Positions 7,696 through 17,139 of a DNA stretch of 64,000 nt are shown piece after piece. The position numbers and the translations under genes were made by a program. The notes below the pieces were generated by a model that worked only from the letters and a program-made list of their open reading frames with translations, ran no database searches and was not told the DNA's origin. This stretch comes from Pantanalinema sp. GBBB05. GTDB taxonomy: Bacteria > Cyanobacteriota > Cyanobacteriia > Leptolyngbyales > Leptolyngbyaceae. Numbering within the stretch: position 1 is the first letter of the stretch; each line of letters starts with the position of its first letter. The stretch covers positions 38,396 through 102,395 of the forward strand of contig VRZD01000024.1 in NCBI GenBank assembly GCA_016743235.1. Reading direction: 5' to 3'.

Positions 7696-10671
7696 ATGAG
7701 TGAGTACTCCAAGCTAGATTTGTTCCATCGTGAGGTGAATACTCATGTTACGGCTCTGAAGCAAATTCTGACTGTGCTCAAAACCCAACCGTTCGCCGCC
7801 GCAGAACTGGATCAAGCCGCACGATCGTTGCACTCCCTCTGGGGGACTGCCAGCCTGGTTGAGCTAGAAGCGGCAGCAAACCTTGCCCAGGTGATGAAAG
7901 ACTGCTTTGTCGGAGCCATGAATCAAACCGTGCAGTTAGGTGAGGAACAAATTGATGTGTTGCTGCATGGAGGGGACTTACTCTTAAGCATGAGTCGTGT
8001 GGCTGATGGCACACTTGAGCAATGGCTATCTGATCATGCTTGGGATCTCGCCACAACGCAGAAAACGATTGCGATTATTGCTGGGGCAAATCACCCATCA
8101 TTTGCAAGTGCAAGTAAGACAGCTCCTGCCATTGCCACGTTCCCGGATCGACCATCAGAGCGTAATGTTGTGCCCTCTCCGGACAATGAGGCGATCGATC
8201 CGATTCAGCACAGCCAGGAGCTAGATTCAACAGCACTCACAGTAGAGACGCAAGAGCCTCAATCCCTGCAAACTTATGTAGAATCGATCGCGGCGTTACC
8301 TGCTCCCGTTGCTCCAGCACCTGCTGAGCCTATTTCCACAAATCTTGCAGCCATTCTCAGCAGCGATGATGGCTCCATGATGGATTTATTTCGTTTGGAG
8401 GCAGAGGCGCAGGTTAGTATTCTTAACGATGGACTACTGGCATTAGAAGGGAATGTCCACTCTGGGCAAGCCCTGGAAACTCTGATGCGAGCGGCTCATT
8501 CGATCAAAGGTTCAGCGCGAATTGTGGCGTTAGATGCAGTGGTCAACCTGGCTCATGTCATGGAAGATTGCTTCGTTGCCGCTCAAAATAAAACGATCGC
8601 CCTGACTTCCGATCACGTGGACGTGCTGCTGCAAGGTGTAGATTTGCTCCAAGGGATTAGCCAGGTTAGCAATGCTGACCTGCCTAACTGGCTGGCTCGA
8701 AAGCAACTTGAATTTGCTCAAACTCGATCGCTGATTGCTACTATCCTCGATCCCAACACTCCTACGCCTGTCCCCGTTGCTACCACCCCTCCTACTGCGC
8801 CTCTAGTGGCTGTTCCTACTGCCTCGGAATCTATCACTTTATCTAACCAGCTAGACACGACCGCAACCGTAGCAACAGCTCCAGCCCGACTAGAGAAGGT
8901 AGAAGTCACTCCTACAGAACCAACACTGGGTCAGGATCGGGTAGTGAGAGTCAGTGCCGAAAACCTGAACCGAATTATGGGACTGGCTGGAGAATCACTG
9001 ATTGAGGCAAACTGGTTACAGCCCCATGCAGATTCAATGACCTCGCTGAAGTGGCGACTAGTTGATTTATCCCGCAAACTAGAACAATTGCAGGATGTAC
9101 TGGATCGTAGTACTTATCAAGACGATGCCCGAGGCTTTTTAGAGCAAGCTCGGCAAAAAGAACAAGAATGTTTGGGGTTTCTGAGCGATCGCCTGAATGA
9201 ATTAGAACTGTATGCCCAGCGAACGGCGAATTTGAGCGATCGCTTATACCGGGAAGTGATCTCTTCTCACATGCGCCCCTTTGCCGATGGTGTGCAGGGT
9301 TTTCCGCGCATGATTCGAGATTTGGCCCGCAAGTTGAATAAACAAGTCCGGTTGGAGGTGTTAGGGAAATCTACATCGGTCGATCGCGATATTCTCAAGA
9401 AGCTGGAAGCCCCGCTCACACATATTCTGCGAAATGCAGCCGATCATGGCATTGAGTTACCTGAAGAGCGCCTTGCTACCGGAAAACCGGCTGAAGGGAC
9501 CATTCGGTTAGAAGCCTTTCACCGGGGCGGTATGCTAGCCATTACGATTGCTGATGATGGGTGTGGGATTAATCCTGACTGGTTGCGGCAGAAAGTTATC
9601 AACAAAAAACTAGCAACTCCAGAAATGGTGGCGCAGATGAAAGATGCAGAGTTACTGGAATTCATCTTTTTGCCAGGGTTCTCAACGGCTAAGCAAGTCA
9701 CGGAGATCTCAGGGCGTGGAGTTGGGTTAGACATTGCCAAAAGCATGGCACAGGAGGTCGGCGGCACTGTACGAGCAGTTTCTCATGTCGGCAAGGGGAC
9801 TAGCTTTCACTTTCAATTGCCACTGACGCTGTCAGTGGTGCGGACACTGCTAGTGGAAATTTCAGGCAACCCCTACGCGGTTCCTTTAGCCCGGATTGAT
9901 CAGGTGTTGACGGTGGAGCCATCCCAGATCTTCGATATCGAAAACCGGCAGTACTTCACGATGAATCAGCAAAATATTGGCGTCATCCCCGCTTATCAAG
10001 TCCTGGATCTACCATCATCAGATACTCATTCCGAGGTGGTATCGATCGTGGTGATTAGTGAGCAGTCGAATGCCTATGGATTAGTAGTGGATCAGTTCCT
10101 GGGTGAGCGGGATTTAGTGGTGCGTCCCCTTGATCCCCGGTTGGGTAAAGTTCCGGATATTAGTGCTACATCATTACTCGGTGATGGCACTCCCGTCCTG
10201 ATTGTCGATGTTTCCGATATGGTGCGATCAATCGATGCCATCCTCAATAACGAGAAGGTCGCGAGAGTTGGCAGTGAAACAACGACAGCCATGCAGGATC
10301 AGCGGAAGAAGATTCTTGTGGTCGATGATTCGATCACCGTCCGGGAGATGGAACGGAAGCTTTTGGAAAACCGGGGTTACAGCGTGGACATTGCCGTGAA
10401 TGGGGCAGAGGGATGGAATGCTATTCGCACGAATTCCTATGATTTGGTTGTGAGTGATATTGATATGCCCAAAATGAACGGGATTGAACTTGTGCGGCAG
10501 ATTAAAAGTCACTCTCGATTACAGGATCTACCCGTGATCATTGTGTCTTACCGCGATCGCGAAGAAGATCGAATTCAGGGATTGGAAGCAGGGGCGGACT
10601 ACTACCTGACAAAGAGTAGTTTTCACGATGAAACGTTTGTGGGTGCTGTGATGGATTTAATTGGAAAGTGA
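7696..10671 (+). CDS. cheA: CheA-type hybrid histidine kinase with two HPt domains and C-terminal receiver
   Basis: Kinase of 991 residues at the centre of the chemosensory system. Domains in order: HPt1 (about 5-105, phosphorylatable His 46 in ARSLHSLWGTAS), a Pro/Ala/Thr linker, HPt2 (about 225-335, His 268 in AAHSIKGSAR), a second linker, the dimerisation and CheA ATPase region (HILRNAADHGIELPEER as N-box, ITIADDGCGI, SGRGVGLDIAKSMAQEVGG as G-boxes), a CheW-like domain (TLLVEISGNPYAVPLARID), and a receiver domain at about 870-991 with acceptor Asp 921 (VVSDIDMPKMNG). HPt1 keeps its His but is otherwise divergent. The fused receiver replaces or supplements a separate CheY; no stand-alone cheY is in the operon. 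Its stop is one base from the cheB ATG. Confidence 0.95.
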   Translation: MSEYSKLDLFHREVNTHVTALKQILTVLKTQPFAAAELDQAARSLHSLWGTASLVELEAAANLAQVMKDCFVGAMNQTVQLGEEQIDVLLHGGDLLLSMSRVADGTLEQWLSDHAWDLATTQKTIAIIAGANHPSFASASKTAPAIATFPDRPSERNVVPSPDNEAIDPIQHSQELDSTALTVETQEPQSLQTYVESIAALPAPVAPAPAEPISTNLAAILSSDDGSMMDLFRLEAEAQVSILNDGLLALEGNVHSGQALETLMRAAHSIKGSARIVALDAVVNLAHVMEDCFVAAQNKTIALTSDHVDVLLQGVDLLQGISQVSNADLPNWLARKQLEFAQTRSLIATILDPNTPTPVPVATTPPTAPLVAVPTASESITLSNQLDTTATVATAPARLEKVEVTPTEPTLGQDRVVRVSAENLNRIMGLAGESLIEANWLQPHADSMTSLKWRLVDLSRKLEQLQDVLDRSTYQDDARGFLEQARQKEQECLGFLSDRLNELELYAQRTANLSDRLYREVISSHMRPFADGVQGFPRMIRDLARKLNKQVRLEVLGKSTSVDRDILKKLEAPLTHILRNAADHGIELPEERLATGKPAEGTIRLEAFHRGGMLAITIADDGCGINPDWLRQKVINKKLATPEMVAQMKDAELLEFIFLPGFSTAKQVTEISGRGVGLDIAKSMAQEVGGTVRAVSHVGKGTSFHFQLPLTLSVVRTLLVEISGNPYAVPLARIDQVLTVEPSQIFDIENRQYFTMNQQNIGVIPAYQVLDLPSSDTHSEVVSIVVISEQSNAYGLVVDQFLGERDLVVRPLDPRLGKVPDISATSLLGDGTPVLIVDVSDMVRSIDAILNNEKVARVGSETTTAMQDQRKKILVVDDSITVREMERKLLENRGYSVDIAVNGAEGWNAIRTNSYDLVVSDIDMPKMNGIELVRQIKSHSRLQDLPVIIVSYRDREEDRIQGLEAGADYYLTKSSFHDETFVGAVMDLIGK

Positions 10672-10672
10672 T

Positions 10673-11728
10673 ATGAAAATTGCGATCGTCAATGACTTAG
10701 CAATTGCTGTGACTGCCTTACGAAAAGTGGTGCAGACAGTTCCAGAGTATCAGGTAGTCTGGACGGCAAAGGATGGCGCAGAGGCCGTTGCTCGCTGTGC
10801 TGAAAATCGACCGGATTTAATTTTGATGGATCTGCTGATGCCGGTAATGGATGGGGTAGAAGCAACACGGCAAATCATGAAAGCCTCACCCTGCGGTATT
10901 TTAGTCGTCACTTCTAGCACTGATAAGCACGTCAGCCGTGTATATGAGGCGATGTGTTATGGAGCGTTAGATGCGGTAGATACTCCAGTCTTACATACAT
11001 CCGATGCGGCTCAATCTGCCCAAGCCCTCCTGACTAAAATCGCCACTCTACGGAAATTAATCAAACCCACTTCGTTAACCCGTTCCAAGTCATCAGCTTT
11101 CTCCTCAACAGATTCATCCAGAAAACCATCTTCATTAGAACGATCGACACTTTCATCAACGGCTCCACCCATTATTGCGATTGGATCTTCTACGGGCGGT
11201 CCCAAAGCATTAGCAACTGTGCTCTCCAAATTACCGATCGGGTTTAATGCCGCGATCGCAGTCGTACAACATGTGGATGCCCAGTTTTCGGCTGGTTTAG
11301 TGTCTTGGCTTAACCAGCAGATTAATTTACCTGTACGGGTAGCGAGAGCTGGAGAATCCTTAGAACCAGGCACCGTTTTAGTCGCAGGCACGAATGATCA
11401 CCTGTACGTTAAACCCGATCTCACCTTAGGTCACACCAGAGATCCAATTGACTATCCCTATCGTCCCTCCGTGGATGTGTTTTTCAAGAGTTTGGCAGAT
11501 CACTGGACGCGGCGTGGAACGGCTGTGCTTCTGACCGGCATGGGACGTGACGGAGCTGAAGGGTTACAGGCATTGCGTGACCGGGGGTGGCATACAATCG
11601 CCCAGAGCAAAGAGAGTTGTGTTGTTTACGGCATGCCCAAAGCGGCTGTGGAATTGAATGCGGCAGTAGAAGTGTTGTCCCCCGATGCGATCGCTACAAC
11701 ACTACAAGGACTCAAATCAAAACGTTAA
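10673..11728 (+). CDS. cheB: CheB protein-glutamate methylesterase
   Basis: Response regulator and methylesterase of 352 residues that removes receptor methyl groups added by CheR. The N-terminal receiver has the acceptor Asp in LILMDLLMPVMDG. A Ser-rich linker (about 125-165) leads to the methylesterase domain with a complete catalytic triad: Ser 173 in GSSTGG, His 200 in QHVD and Asp 293 in GMGRDG. I took ATG 10673 as the start because it follows the cheA stop by one base. An in-frame TTG at 10661 exists but lies inside cheA. CheR and CheB together give this pathway its own adaptation loop. Confidence 0.95.
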   Translation: MKIAIVNDLAIAVTALRKVVQTVPEYQVVWTAKDGAEAVARCAENRPDLILMDLLMPVMDGVEATRQIMKASPCGILVVTSSTDKHVSRVYEAMCYGALDAVDTPVLHTSDAAQSAQALLTKIATLRKLIKPTSLTRSKSSAFSSTDSSRKPSSLERSTLSSTAPPIIAIGSSTGGPKALATVLSKLPIGFNAAIAVVQHVDAQFSAGLVSWLNQQINLPVRVARAGESLEPGTVLVAGTNDHLYVKPDLTLGHTRDPIDYPYRPSVDVFFKSLADHWTRRGTAVLLTGMGRDGAEGLQALRDRGWHTIAQSKESCVVYGMPKAAVELNAAVEVLSPDAIATTLQGLKSKR

Positions 11729-11749
11729 TATTCTATCCAAATACCCCCA

Positions 11750-13261
11750 ATGGACGACCAAATTACGGTTCTACTGATTGACGACCAATCCATGATCGCA
11801 GAAGCGATTCGACGGATGCTGGCTCCTGAAGCAGATATAGCTTTTCACTATTGCGGTGACCCGACTCAAGCACTCAAAGCGGCCGCTAACTGTCAGCCCA
11901 CCGTCATTTTGCAAGACCTAGTGATGCCACAGATGGAAGGGTTACTGCTGGTTGAGTTTCTGCGATCGCGCGATGCTCCGACCCATCAGACACCGCTAAT
12001 TGTGCTGTCTAGTAAGGAAGATCCGGTGATCAAAGCCAAAGCCTTTGAATTAGGGGCTAATGATTATTTGGTGAAGCTGCCCGATCCTAGAGAACTAATT
12101 GCCCGCATTCGCTACCACTCCAAAGCCTACGTTAACTTCCTCAAACGGCAAGAAGCTGAGGCGTTGTTCAAAGCGGAAATTTTGCGCCAGGCGGCTTACA
12201 TTGAGCAGGTTGGTAAAGTGACAACGGCGGCATCAGATGTGGAGCGAGATGCATTTCAACCGGACAAATTGGCGGAAGTTGCCAAACGCAGTGATGAACT
12301 GGGACAACTGGCGCGAGTCTTTACCCACATGGTGCAGACGGTGAAAGCACGGGAACAAGAAATGTTGGAAGCCAACCACAAGCTAGAAGAATTGCTGACC
12401 GCTTATGGGCGTTATGTCCCCAATGATTACTTACGCTTTCTCCGCAAAAAGAGTATTACAGACGTACAGTTGGGTGATCATGTCAGCAAAGTGATGGCTG
12501 TGATGTTTTCGGATATCCGCTCCTTTACCACTCTGTCAGAAAGCATGACTCCCAGAGAAAACTTTGCGTTCGTTAATGCCTATCTAAAGCGCGTCAGTCC
12601 TGAGATCCGCAACAATCACGGGTTGATTGTCAAATTTCTAGGTGATGGCATGATGGCGGTATTTCCAGAAAGTGCTGATGATGCGATCGCCGCTGGTGTT
12701 GCCATGTTTAGAGCGGTTGAGTTATACAACCAGGAGCGTCAGCAGGATGGACGTTTACCCATTAATGTCGGAATCGGTGTTCATGTGGGACACATGATGT
12801 TAGGCATGGTGGGGGAGGAAGGCCGAATGCAGGGCGATGCCTTCTCGGACAATGTCAATTTAACGGCTCGCCTGGAAGGGTTGACCAAGTTTTATGGCGT
12901 ATCGCTGTTAATGTCGGGGCAGGCACTTGAACATCTCAGCCATCTCGAAAACTATGAAATCCGCTTTTTAGACCGGGCGATCGTCAAAGGACGCAATGAG
13001 CCCATATCCGTCTATGAAGTTCTGGATGCAGAGGATGAAGTGGTACGATCGCTCAAACTACAAACCAAACTGGCTTTTGAACAGGGGTTAGAGGGCTATC
13101 GCACAGGAGATTTAACCGGTGCAAAAGCGGCTTTTGAACAGGTTCTGACCGTCAATCCGGCAGATAAAACAGCAAAACTGTATCTGGAGCGAGTTGAGAT
13201 ATTGAGCGATCGAGGACTTCCGGAAAACTGGAATGGAGTATGGACATTCAGTGAAAAGTGA
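11750..13261 (+). CDS. Response regulator fused to class III adenylate/guanylate cyclase
   Basis: Protein of 503 residues. It has a receiver domain (about 5-125; Asp in VILQDLVMPQMEG), a coiled-coil/HAMP-like connector (about 160-220), a class III nucleotide cyclase domain (about 245-430), and a short helical tail with one TPR-like unit (FEQGLEGYRTGDLTGAKAAFEQVLTVNP). Metal-binding aspartates are visible at Asp 255 (MFSDIRSFT) and Asp 299 (KFLGDGMMAVF). The transition-state Asn and Arg are in NVNLTARLEGL, and the base-recognition Lys precedes FLGDG. These residues favour an active adenylate cyclase. It starts 21 bases after cheB and ends the operon, so it is the likely output: phosphotransfer from CheA would control cyclic nucleotide synthesis. 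Confidence 0.9.
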   Translation: MDDQITVLLIDDQSMIAEAIRRMLAPEADIAFHYCGDPTQALKAAANCQPTVILQDLVMPQMEGLLLVEFLRSRDAPTHQTPLIVLSSKEDPVIKAKAFELGANDYLVKLPDPRELIARIRYHSKAYVNFLKRQEAEALFKAEILRQAAYIEQVGKVTTAASDVERDAFQPDKLAEVAKRSDELGQLARVFTHMVQTVKAREQEMLEANHKLEELLTAYGRYVPNDYLRFLRKKSITDVQLGDHVSKVMAVMFSDIRSFTTLSESMTPRENFAFVNAYLKRVSPEIRNNHGLIVKFLGDGMMAVFPESADDAIAAGVAMFRAVELYNQERQQDGRLPINVGIGVHVGHMMLGMVGEEGRMQGDAFSDNVNLTARLEGLTKFYGVSLLMSGQALEHLSHLENYEIRFLDRAIVKGRNEPISVYEVLDAEDEVVRSLKLQTKLAFEQGLEGYRTGDLTGAKAAFEQVLTVNPADKTAKLYLERVEILSDRGLPENWNGVWTFSEK

Positions 13262-13510
13262 TTGGGTAATACACTTCGACCAAATTGCTCCTTGAACATA
13301 CGCAACACTGCGATTAGACCACAGCGTTTGAGTAGAGTGTTCTCGGATAGAGTAAACAGATTTCTGAAATAACCCAGCAAACAAAGAGTCCAAAAGTACC
13401 TCCGGTCAAAGACCCGAAACATACCTGTGTTGCAACAGCAAAGCGAGATCTCCTAACTAAATAATGAATCGGGTTGGCTGTTGTGCTACCAAATTACACA
13501 AATAAGTTTT

Positions 13511-14488
13511 CTAGTCATACTGAATAATTCCTTGGGCGATCTTACAACCCTGACAAGGTTCTGGAATTTGTCCCTGTGTCAATTCTTGCGCTAGTGCTGC
13601 CCGTTTCTGAAGCAGTTCCTCTTTGCTTAATTCCGTTAATTTCCCAAATGACCAACGTTCACCCTTTACCATACAACAAGGTGTAAGGCGACCGTGTCGA
13701 TCGAGATTAATCCCGGATCTTAGCCATGGACAGTTCGTTAATTTTCCTTGGGCTTGTTCGTCCAGTGTTGGCTTAAACAACTGATCATAAAAGTGAGCGA
13801 TCGCCGATTTTTCTTGCCAAATTTTCTGCACCACCTCGCTGCTCATATAGCGTTGATATTCCGCTCCATGTTGCTTGCGCTCCAGATATTCCCCCTGGAA
13901 TTCTTGACTATAAAACTGAGAATATTGGGGCATTCGGTTTAAGGATTGAATTGCAATTCCTCCATCCATTCCTGAGTCAATATAGAACTGAAAAATGTTA
14001 GGTAAGTCCTGCAATGTTGAAGCTAAAACCGTTAAGGCAACACCAACACTGGGGCGAGTTAATCCTAAACGAGATCGTTCCGTTAATAATCGTGTGATTC
14101 CCCTCTGTACATTTTCAAAAGAACTGCCACGAATCTGTTTAAATTTTGCAGGATTTGTGGTTTCTAGAGAAATACGGATAGAAGCAATATTACTCTCTAA
14201 AATTCGTTGGACATTCTGAATCGTTAACAGGCTACCATTTGTAATAAAAGAAATATGAATATCTCTCTGGCTAGCTAGATCCACCATTTCAAAAAACTGA
14301 GGATGAATGAGTGGTTCTCCTTCTCCCTGTAATTCCATATATTTAATTTCTGGAAACAAGTCTAAAAATTTTTGAAATTGTTCTAGAGATAAATTACTTT
14401 GATCCATCGATCGCCCACAGCAAAAGCCACAGGTAAAATTACATTTTGTAGTTGGTTCTACTTGAGCAAAAATAACTTGTTCATTCAT
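13511..14488 (-). CDS. Radical SAM protein with SPASM-like C-terminus, RiPP maturase candidate
   Basis: Enzyme of 325 residues. The radical SAM motif CxxxCxxC is Cys 16, 20 and 23 in TKCNFTCGFCC, and binds the 4Fe-4S cluster that cleaves SAM. The GEGEP SAM-contact motif follows (ELQGEGEPLIHPQF). The C-terminal part has five cysteines (NCPW, TPCCMVKG, EPCQGCK) in a SPASM-like arrangement that would bind an auxiliary cluster, as in many peptide-modifying radical SAM enzymes. It is the last gene of a minus-strand run: precursor peptide, two GT1-type glycosyltransferases, GT4 glycosyltransferase, this gene. The 21-base gap to the GT4 gene supports co-transcription. The reaction on the peptide (crosslink, epimerisation, other) cannot be read from sequence. 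No separate RRE-type leader-binding domain is obvious. Confidence 0.85.
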   Translation of the reverse strand: MNEQVIFAQVEPTTKCNFTCGFCCGRSMDQSNLSLEQFQKFLDLFPEIKYMELQGEGEPLIHPQFFEMVDLASQRDIHISFITNGSLLTIQNVQRILESNIASIRISLETTNPAKFKQIRGSSFENVQRGITRLLTERSRLGLTRPSVGVALTVLASTLQDLPNIFQFYIDSGMDGGIAIQSLNRMPQYSQFYSQEFQGEYLERKQHGAEYQRYMSSEVVQKIWQEKSAIAHFYDQLFKPTLDEQAQGKLTNCPWLRSGINLDRHGRLTPCCMVKGERWSFGKLTELSKEELLQKRAALAQELTQGQIPEPCQGCKIAQGIIQYD

Positions 14489-14509
14489 TTCATTAAAGGT
14501 TATTAAACG

Positions 14510-15853
14510 TCAATAGTTGAGAGCTTCATGATAAAAACCTACAGTTTTCTCTGCACAGGATTGCCAAGTAAATTGCTGTGCACGTTCAATAGACTTTTGT
14601 GAAAGCTCCTGCCGCAACGATGCCGATTGATACACTTTTAATAGAGCATCAGCAATTTCCTCAATATCATAGGGATTAATTAATAATCCTGCATTGCTTA
14701 CTACTTCTGGCAAAGAAGAGGCATTAGAGGCAATGACTGGTGTACCACACTGCATTGCTTCAAGAGGAGGCAAACCAAAGCCTTCATATAAAGACGGATA
14801 ACAAAAGGCTAAAGCATCGCTATATAAAGGAGCCAAATCTTCGTCTGCAACATACCCTGTAAAAATAATTCGTTTGGCAAGACGAGGATGATTATTTAAT
14901 TCTTGAAAAATGCTTTCATATTGCCAGCCTAATTTCCCTGCTAATACTAAATACAAATCATTGATTTTTTCTTGCTGCAAAATGCGGTAAAAAGCACGAA
15001 TTAAGCCTTCCATATTTTTACGAGGCTCCAAAGTATTTAAACCTAAAATATATTGTCCTTCAGGGATGCGATATTTTTGCTTAATCACAGCGATTTTATC
15101 CTTATCTTGACAAGGATAAAACGTGTCTGAGGCTGCCCAAGGAATTACTTTTACTTTTTCACAGTCAAGGCGATCGCCATAATATTGTAATAAATCTCGC
15201 TTGGTTATCTTAGACGGGCAGATAATCCAATTAGCTGATGTTAAACCAGATAAAATTTCCGGCAAGTTAAAGTCTGGATGAAATGTCTTTAGATTATTCT
15301 TTTCCAGCATTTCAAACCATTCTGGGTGTAGAATGGGAACTAAGTCATGAACAGTCAAAAATGATTTTATCCTTTTATTCTCCTGAATAGCTTTAGGGAT
15401 TTTGTGATAATTAGAATGGTAAATATCTACATTTTCAAGACGGTTTTTGGCAGTTCCTTGAAATTTATAATCAAGGATTGTTGCTCGCCATTGATGAAGC
15501 CTGATCTCAGTTTCCTGACTTTTAATAATCTCTAAACGTTTTAAATTTTCAATGAAAGGCTGAAATTTCTTATCTTTTAGTATCACTTCTTTCACTAAGT
15601 CTCTTAGTTTTACATTAAAAGAATTTGATACAAATGGCACATCCTTCTGCCAATTTTGTTGTTGCAAATATAGTTTGACAAATAGCCAGATACTATACGA
15701 AACATCACTACTGGCTGTAAGCGTAACAGCAGGTATCGTTAGAAGTTCTTTTAGAAGCGCTTCTGTAGTGCGGCTGAGACCAAAAGTAGACTGGTTACGA
15801 TAAGCAATGCCTAGCAAAGAAACATCATATAAAACTTTCATTTCATTTATCAC
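14510..15853 (-). CDS. GT4-family glycosyltransferase
   Basis: Protein of 447 residues with a GT-B fold. The C-terminal nucleotide-sugar domain shows the GT4 pattern: YILGLNTLEPRKNMEGLIRAF, IIFTGYVADEDLAPLYSDA, and the retaining-enzyme EX7E motif in YEGFGLPPLEAMQCGTPV, then SLPEVVSNAGLLINP. The N-terminal acceptor domain (about 1-230) is more divergent and AT-rich. Donor and acceptor are unknown. Position next to a radical SAM gene and downstream of a Ser/Thr-rich precursor makes a role in decorating the peptide, or extending a sugar already placed on it, the simplest inference. It lies 9 bases after the preceding glycosyltransferase. Confidence 0.88.
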   Translation of the reverse strand: MINEMKVLYDVSLLGIAYRNQSTFGLSRTTEALLKELLTIPAVTLTASSDVSYSIWLFVKLYLQQQNWQKDVPFVSNSFNVKLRDLVKEVILKDKKFQPFIENLKRLEIIKSQETEIRLHQWRATILDYKFQGTAKNRLENVDIYHSNYHKIPKAIQENKRIKSFLTVHDLVPILHPEWFEMLEKNNLKTFHPDFNLPEILSGLTSANWIICPSKITKRDLLQYYGDRLDCEKVKVIPWAASDTFYPCQDKDKIAVIKQKYRIPEGQYILGLNTLEPRKNMEGLIRAFYRILQQEKINDLYLVLAGKLGWQYESIFQELNNHPRLAKRIIFTGYVADEDLAPLYSDALAFCYPSLYEGFGLPPLEAMQCGTPVIASNASSLPEVVSNAGLLINPYDIEEIADALLKVYQSASLRQELSQKSIERAQQFTWQSCAEKTVGFYHEALNY

Positions 15854-15862
15854 TTTAAAATC

Positions 15863-17083
15863 TCAAAGCCAGTTTTGAATAATATTACAAGCGTTCCTTA
15901 AGCTATCTTCTGAACGAATCTCTTCCCCCAATATCATTGTATTATGCTTAACTTCTGAGGTTAAAACCTTACCCTCCAAAAGACTGGCTAACCCTTCTAC
16001 CGTCACTTTATGAGGATGCACTGCTGTGCCAATTTTGAGAGAGAGTATCCGTTTCGCATTAAAAAATTGGTCATTTCCTAGCGGTTCAACGACCATCGGA
16101 CAGTTATGGCGCAACGCTCTTGCGATCGTCCCAACGCCACCATGATGTATAATCGCCCCTACATTTTCCAGCAACCAAGCCTGTGGCATAAAATCCACAA
16201 AACAAACGTGCTGGCGATCGCCTTCGTTTTCAAGTAGAGATTCATTAAAATTTGCCCAACCCCGTTGTACAACTAAGCCCCGACCTAATGCCTTTGCGGC
16301 TTGCAGGTGGACATTTAGAACTCGTTGCGGATCGGTGACAGGAATACTGCTGAATGATAGGAATAAAGGAGACGGCGATCTCTCCACAAATTCCTTAAGA
16401 ACATTATCTGGTTGCCAATTTTGCCATGTCGGTTCTTCATAGAACCAAAAACCTGTTTGTTGATAGTAAGAGTATTCTGGTAAGGTTTCAGAAAAATGGC
16501 GGCTAGAACCTAAAATTGCCCTAGGATTTTCATGGTACTTAAACCAGTCAATACTAGGCAAGTTAAGTTGTTGGATTACAGTTTCTAGAATTGGCAAAAA
16601 TAAGCGGATAATATCAGTTTGTTGACGCACAGTGTGCTGACCCAGGTTTGAACACTGAAATGCAGGTGTCACCGAAGCAGCAACCCAAGGCAAGCCAGTT
16701 TTCTTTTCTAAGATTGCTCCAAATAGTTGTCTTTGTAAGCCAGAAATTAAAAGATCAGCATCACGGCAAGCATGTTTTAATTGTTGAAAGATAACAGGAA
16801 AATCGTCCTTAAAAAAATTCTGCATCATCGTGAAACTGCCATGAGAATCTTGCGATGACAACTGCCACTCATCCCAATCCTGGGCTTTTTTTCTAGCTTC
16901 TTCTTGTGTTAATTCTTGACCACAAATAATATGTTCTAATCCAGCGTTAAGCACATAGGATGCCATAGAGGCTCGAAATGCCATGATGACTTGATACCCT
17001 TGTTTTTTAAGAGCCTTACCCAAGGCAATATAGGGTAAATGATCACCATCAGTTCCAGTACTGGATATAACAATTTTTTTCAT
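15863..17083 (-). CDS. GT1-type (UGT/MGT-like) glycosyltransferase, paralogue 2
   Basis: Protein of 406 residues related to macrolide and sterol glycosyltransferases. It starts with GTDGDHLPYIALGKALKKQGYQV, the GT1/GT28 N-terminal glycine loop. It ends with the donor-binding signature FMPQAWLLENVGAIIHHGGVGTIARAL and VVEPLGNDQFFNAKRI, including the HHGG and GNDQ sugar-nucleotide contacts. It is clearly a paralogue of the gene at 17140-18378 (same blocks, similar length), so the pair arose by tandem duplication. The two may add different sugars or act on different sites of the same peptide. No signal peptide, so it acts in the cytoplasm before export. Confidence 0.9.
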   Translation of the reverse strand: MKKIVISSTGTDGDHLPYIALGKALKKQGYQVIMAFRASMASYVLNAGLEHIICGQELTQEEARKKAQDWDEWQLSSQDSHGSFTMMQNFFKDDFPVIFQQLKHACRDADLLISGLQRQLFGAILEKKTGLPWVAASVTPAFQCSNLGQHTVRQQTDIIRLFLPILETVIQQLNLPSIDWFKYHENPRAILGSSRHFSETLPEYSYYQQTGFWFYEEPTWQNWQPDNVLKEFVERSPSPLFLSFSSIPVTDPQRVLNVHLQAAKALGRGLVVQRGWANFNESLLENEGDRQHVCFVDFMPQAWLLENVGAIIHHGGVGTIARALRHNCPMVVEPLGNDQFFNAKRILSLKIGTAVHPHKVTVEGLASLLEGKVLTSEVKHNTMILGEEIRSEDSLRNACNIIQNWL

Positions 17084-17139
17084 TATTTTACATGGATCGC
17101 AAATATCGTCTACCGCTTTTTGTAATTTATTTAGGATTG

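Noticed and set aside
10092..10512. Minus-strand ORFs within cheA
   Set aside because: Shadow frames of a strongly conserved gene.
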